A stretch of 5,933 nucleotides of DNA, from assembly GCA_012512865.1 (NCBI GenBank), contig JAAZDH010000193.1, positions 1 through 5,933 on the forward strand, given 5' to 3'. A program made the position numbers and the translations under genes. This document shows positions 5,252 through 5,933 of this stretch, one piece after another. Position 1 is the first letter of the stretch. Every line of letters begins with the position of its first letter. The DNA is from Clostridiaceae bacterium. GTDB lineage: Bacteria > Bacillota > Clostridia > Acetivibrionales > DUMC01. The notes under the pieces are model-generated. The model saw only the letters and a program-made list of their open reading frames with translations, was not told the origin of the DNA and did not search any database.

Positions 5252-5933
5252 TTATATTGCCCCGTAACTACTTGAACCCAATTCGTAAACTTCGCTTTCT
5301 TCCTTTGAATACCTGTATTTTCTCATTACAAAAATCAGGATGGTAAAAGCTATTGCAAAAACAATTGCAATCGCCTGGGAAATTCTATGGTTCCCCAGCA
5401 TCAAGCTATCTGTTCTCAGGCTCTCTATACATGCCCTACCAATTCCATACAGGACCATATAAAGGAAAAAAACCTCTCCATTCACCTTTTTGCGTTTCCT
5501 ATACCATAAAAGAAATAAAAAGACTCCCAAATCCCACAAGGATTCGTATAAAAATGTAGGATGCACCGGCTTTGCCGGGTCAACATATATCCCCATTTGT
5601 GACAATTTACTTGCACTTGCTGCCAGCTCATTCCTAATCGTATCGCTTGTCATTCCCCATGGCAGGCTTGTATTTGTACCATAAGCCTCCTGGTTTATAA
5701 AATTACCCCATCTTCCTATAGCTTGTGCCATGGGTACATAAGTTATTCCGAAATCAAACAAATGCAAAAAATTCAGCTTTTTAACCTTGGCAAAAATAAA
5801 GGCAGCAATAAGGCCGGCTATGATCCCGCCGTAAATCGCCAGGCCTCCTTTTCGAGTATCCAGAATCTGGATCAGGTTATCCTTGAATTCATCCCAACTA
5901 AATATAACATAATAAAGACGTGAGCCAATTATC
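5252..5933 (-). CDS. lgt: Prolipoprotein diacylglyceryl transferase, N-terminus outside window
   Basis: Lgt moves a diacylglyceryl group from phosphatidylglycerol to the lipobox cysteine of prolipoproteins at the outer face of the cytoplasmic membrane, the first step of lipoprotein maturation. The frame runs unbroken from the right window edge, giving 226 residues; the missing start lies beyond position 5933. A TTG at 5767 is internal, because typical Lgt sequence continues upstream of it: GSRLYYVIF (about 5900-5926) and GGLAIYGG (about 5825-5848). Downstream are GRWGNFINQEAYG, with the Arg and Asn of the phosphatidylglycerol-binding signature, PVHPTFLYES, and YGIGRACIESLRTDSLMLG, all diagnostic. 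Hydrophobic membrane segments alternate throughout. After the last membrane helix a short tail ends at a TAA, beyond which the same frame stays open for about 120 acidic codons (see the separate entry). rodA follows downstream. Confidence 0.93.
   Translation of the reverse strand, partial: IIGSRLYYVIFSWDEFKDNLIQILDTRKGGLAIYGGIIAGLIAAFIFAKVKKLNFLHLFDFGITYVPMAQAIGRWGNFINQEAYGTNTSLPWGMTSDTIRNELAASASKLSQMGIYVDPAKPVHPTFLYESLWDLGVFLFLLWYRKRKKVNGEVFFLYMVLYGIGRACIESLRTDSLMLGNHRISQAIAIVFAIAFTILIFVMRKYRYSKEESEVYELGSSSYGAI

Noticed and set aside
5026..5346. Leu-rich plus-strand open frame resembling a membrane protein
   Set aside because: It is the antisense of the GAG/GGA-rich acidic frame, whose complement reads as CTC/TCC-type codons giving Leu, Pro and Phe runs; it also overlaps the end of lgt.
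5765..5767. TTG as the start of lgt
   Set aside because: Typical Lgt sequence (GGLAIYGG, GSRLYYVIF) continues in frame upstream to the window edge, so the TTG is an internal Leu codon.

Overview
The window looks like chromosomal DNA from an AT-rich Gram-positive anaerobe of the Clostridia type. The codon use is A/T-rich, the usable Shine-Dalgarno sequences are GGAGG-like, and the lgt, SEDS-family and cca proteins have a Firmicutes character. This placement is inferred from general appearance and is not a species call.

Layout. Positions 1-298 carry no convincing gene but hold a G/C-rich palindromic element (145-197) and a good sigma-A-type promoter (218-246). These precede a plus-strand short-chain dehydrogenase gene (299-1132). 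Right after its stop codon comes an array of ten degenerate 14-bp tandem repeats (1139-1278), each unit a near palindrome. The rest of the window reads on the minus strand, convergent with the dehydrogenase. In transcription order it holds: lgt (enters from the right edge, N-terminus missing, stops at 5252); a very acidic Glu/Gly/Ala-rich reading frame directly after the lgt stop and in the same frame (5245-4886); rodA-like SEDS glycosyltransferase (4871-3711); cca, tRNA nucleotidyltransferase (about 3573-2212); and a divergent thymidylate-synthase-superfamily gene (2103-1351).

How the genes fit together. lgt, the acidic frame and rodA are tightly packed (6 and 14 nt gaps) and look like one envelope-biogenesis transcription unit covering lipoprotein lipidation and peptidoglycan elongation. 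cca is probably co-oriented cargo, separated by about 137 nt that contain two stem-loops. The thymidylate-synthase-like gene follows after another 108 nt. No clear promoter or intrinsic terminator was found on the minus strand.

Most worth a second look are the lgt stop codon followed in frame by about 120 sense codons of acidic tail, the ten-unit 14-bp near-palindromic array, and the divergent thymidylate synthase homologue. I found no CRISPR array, RNA gene, phage or intact mobile element, and no obvious new multi-gene defence or biosynthetic system.
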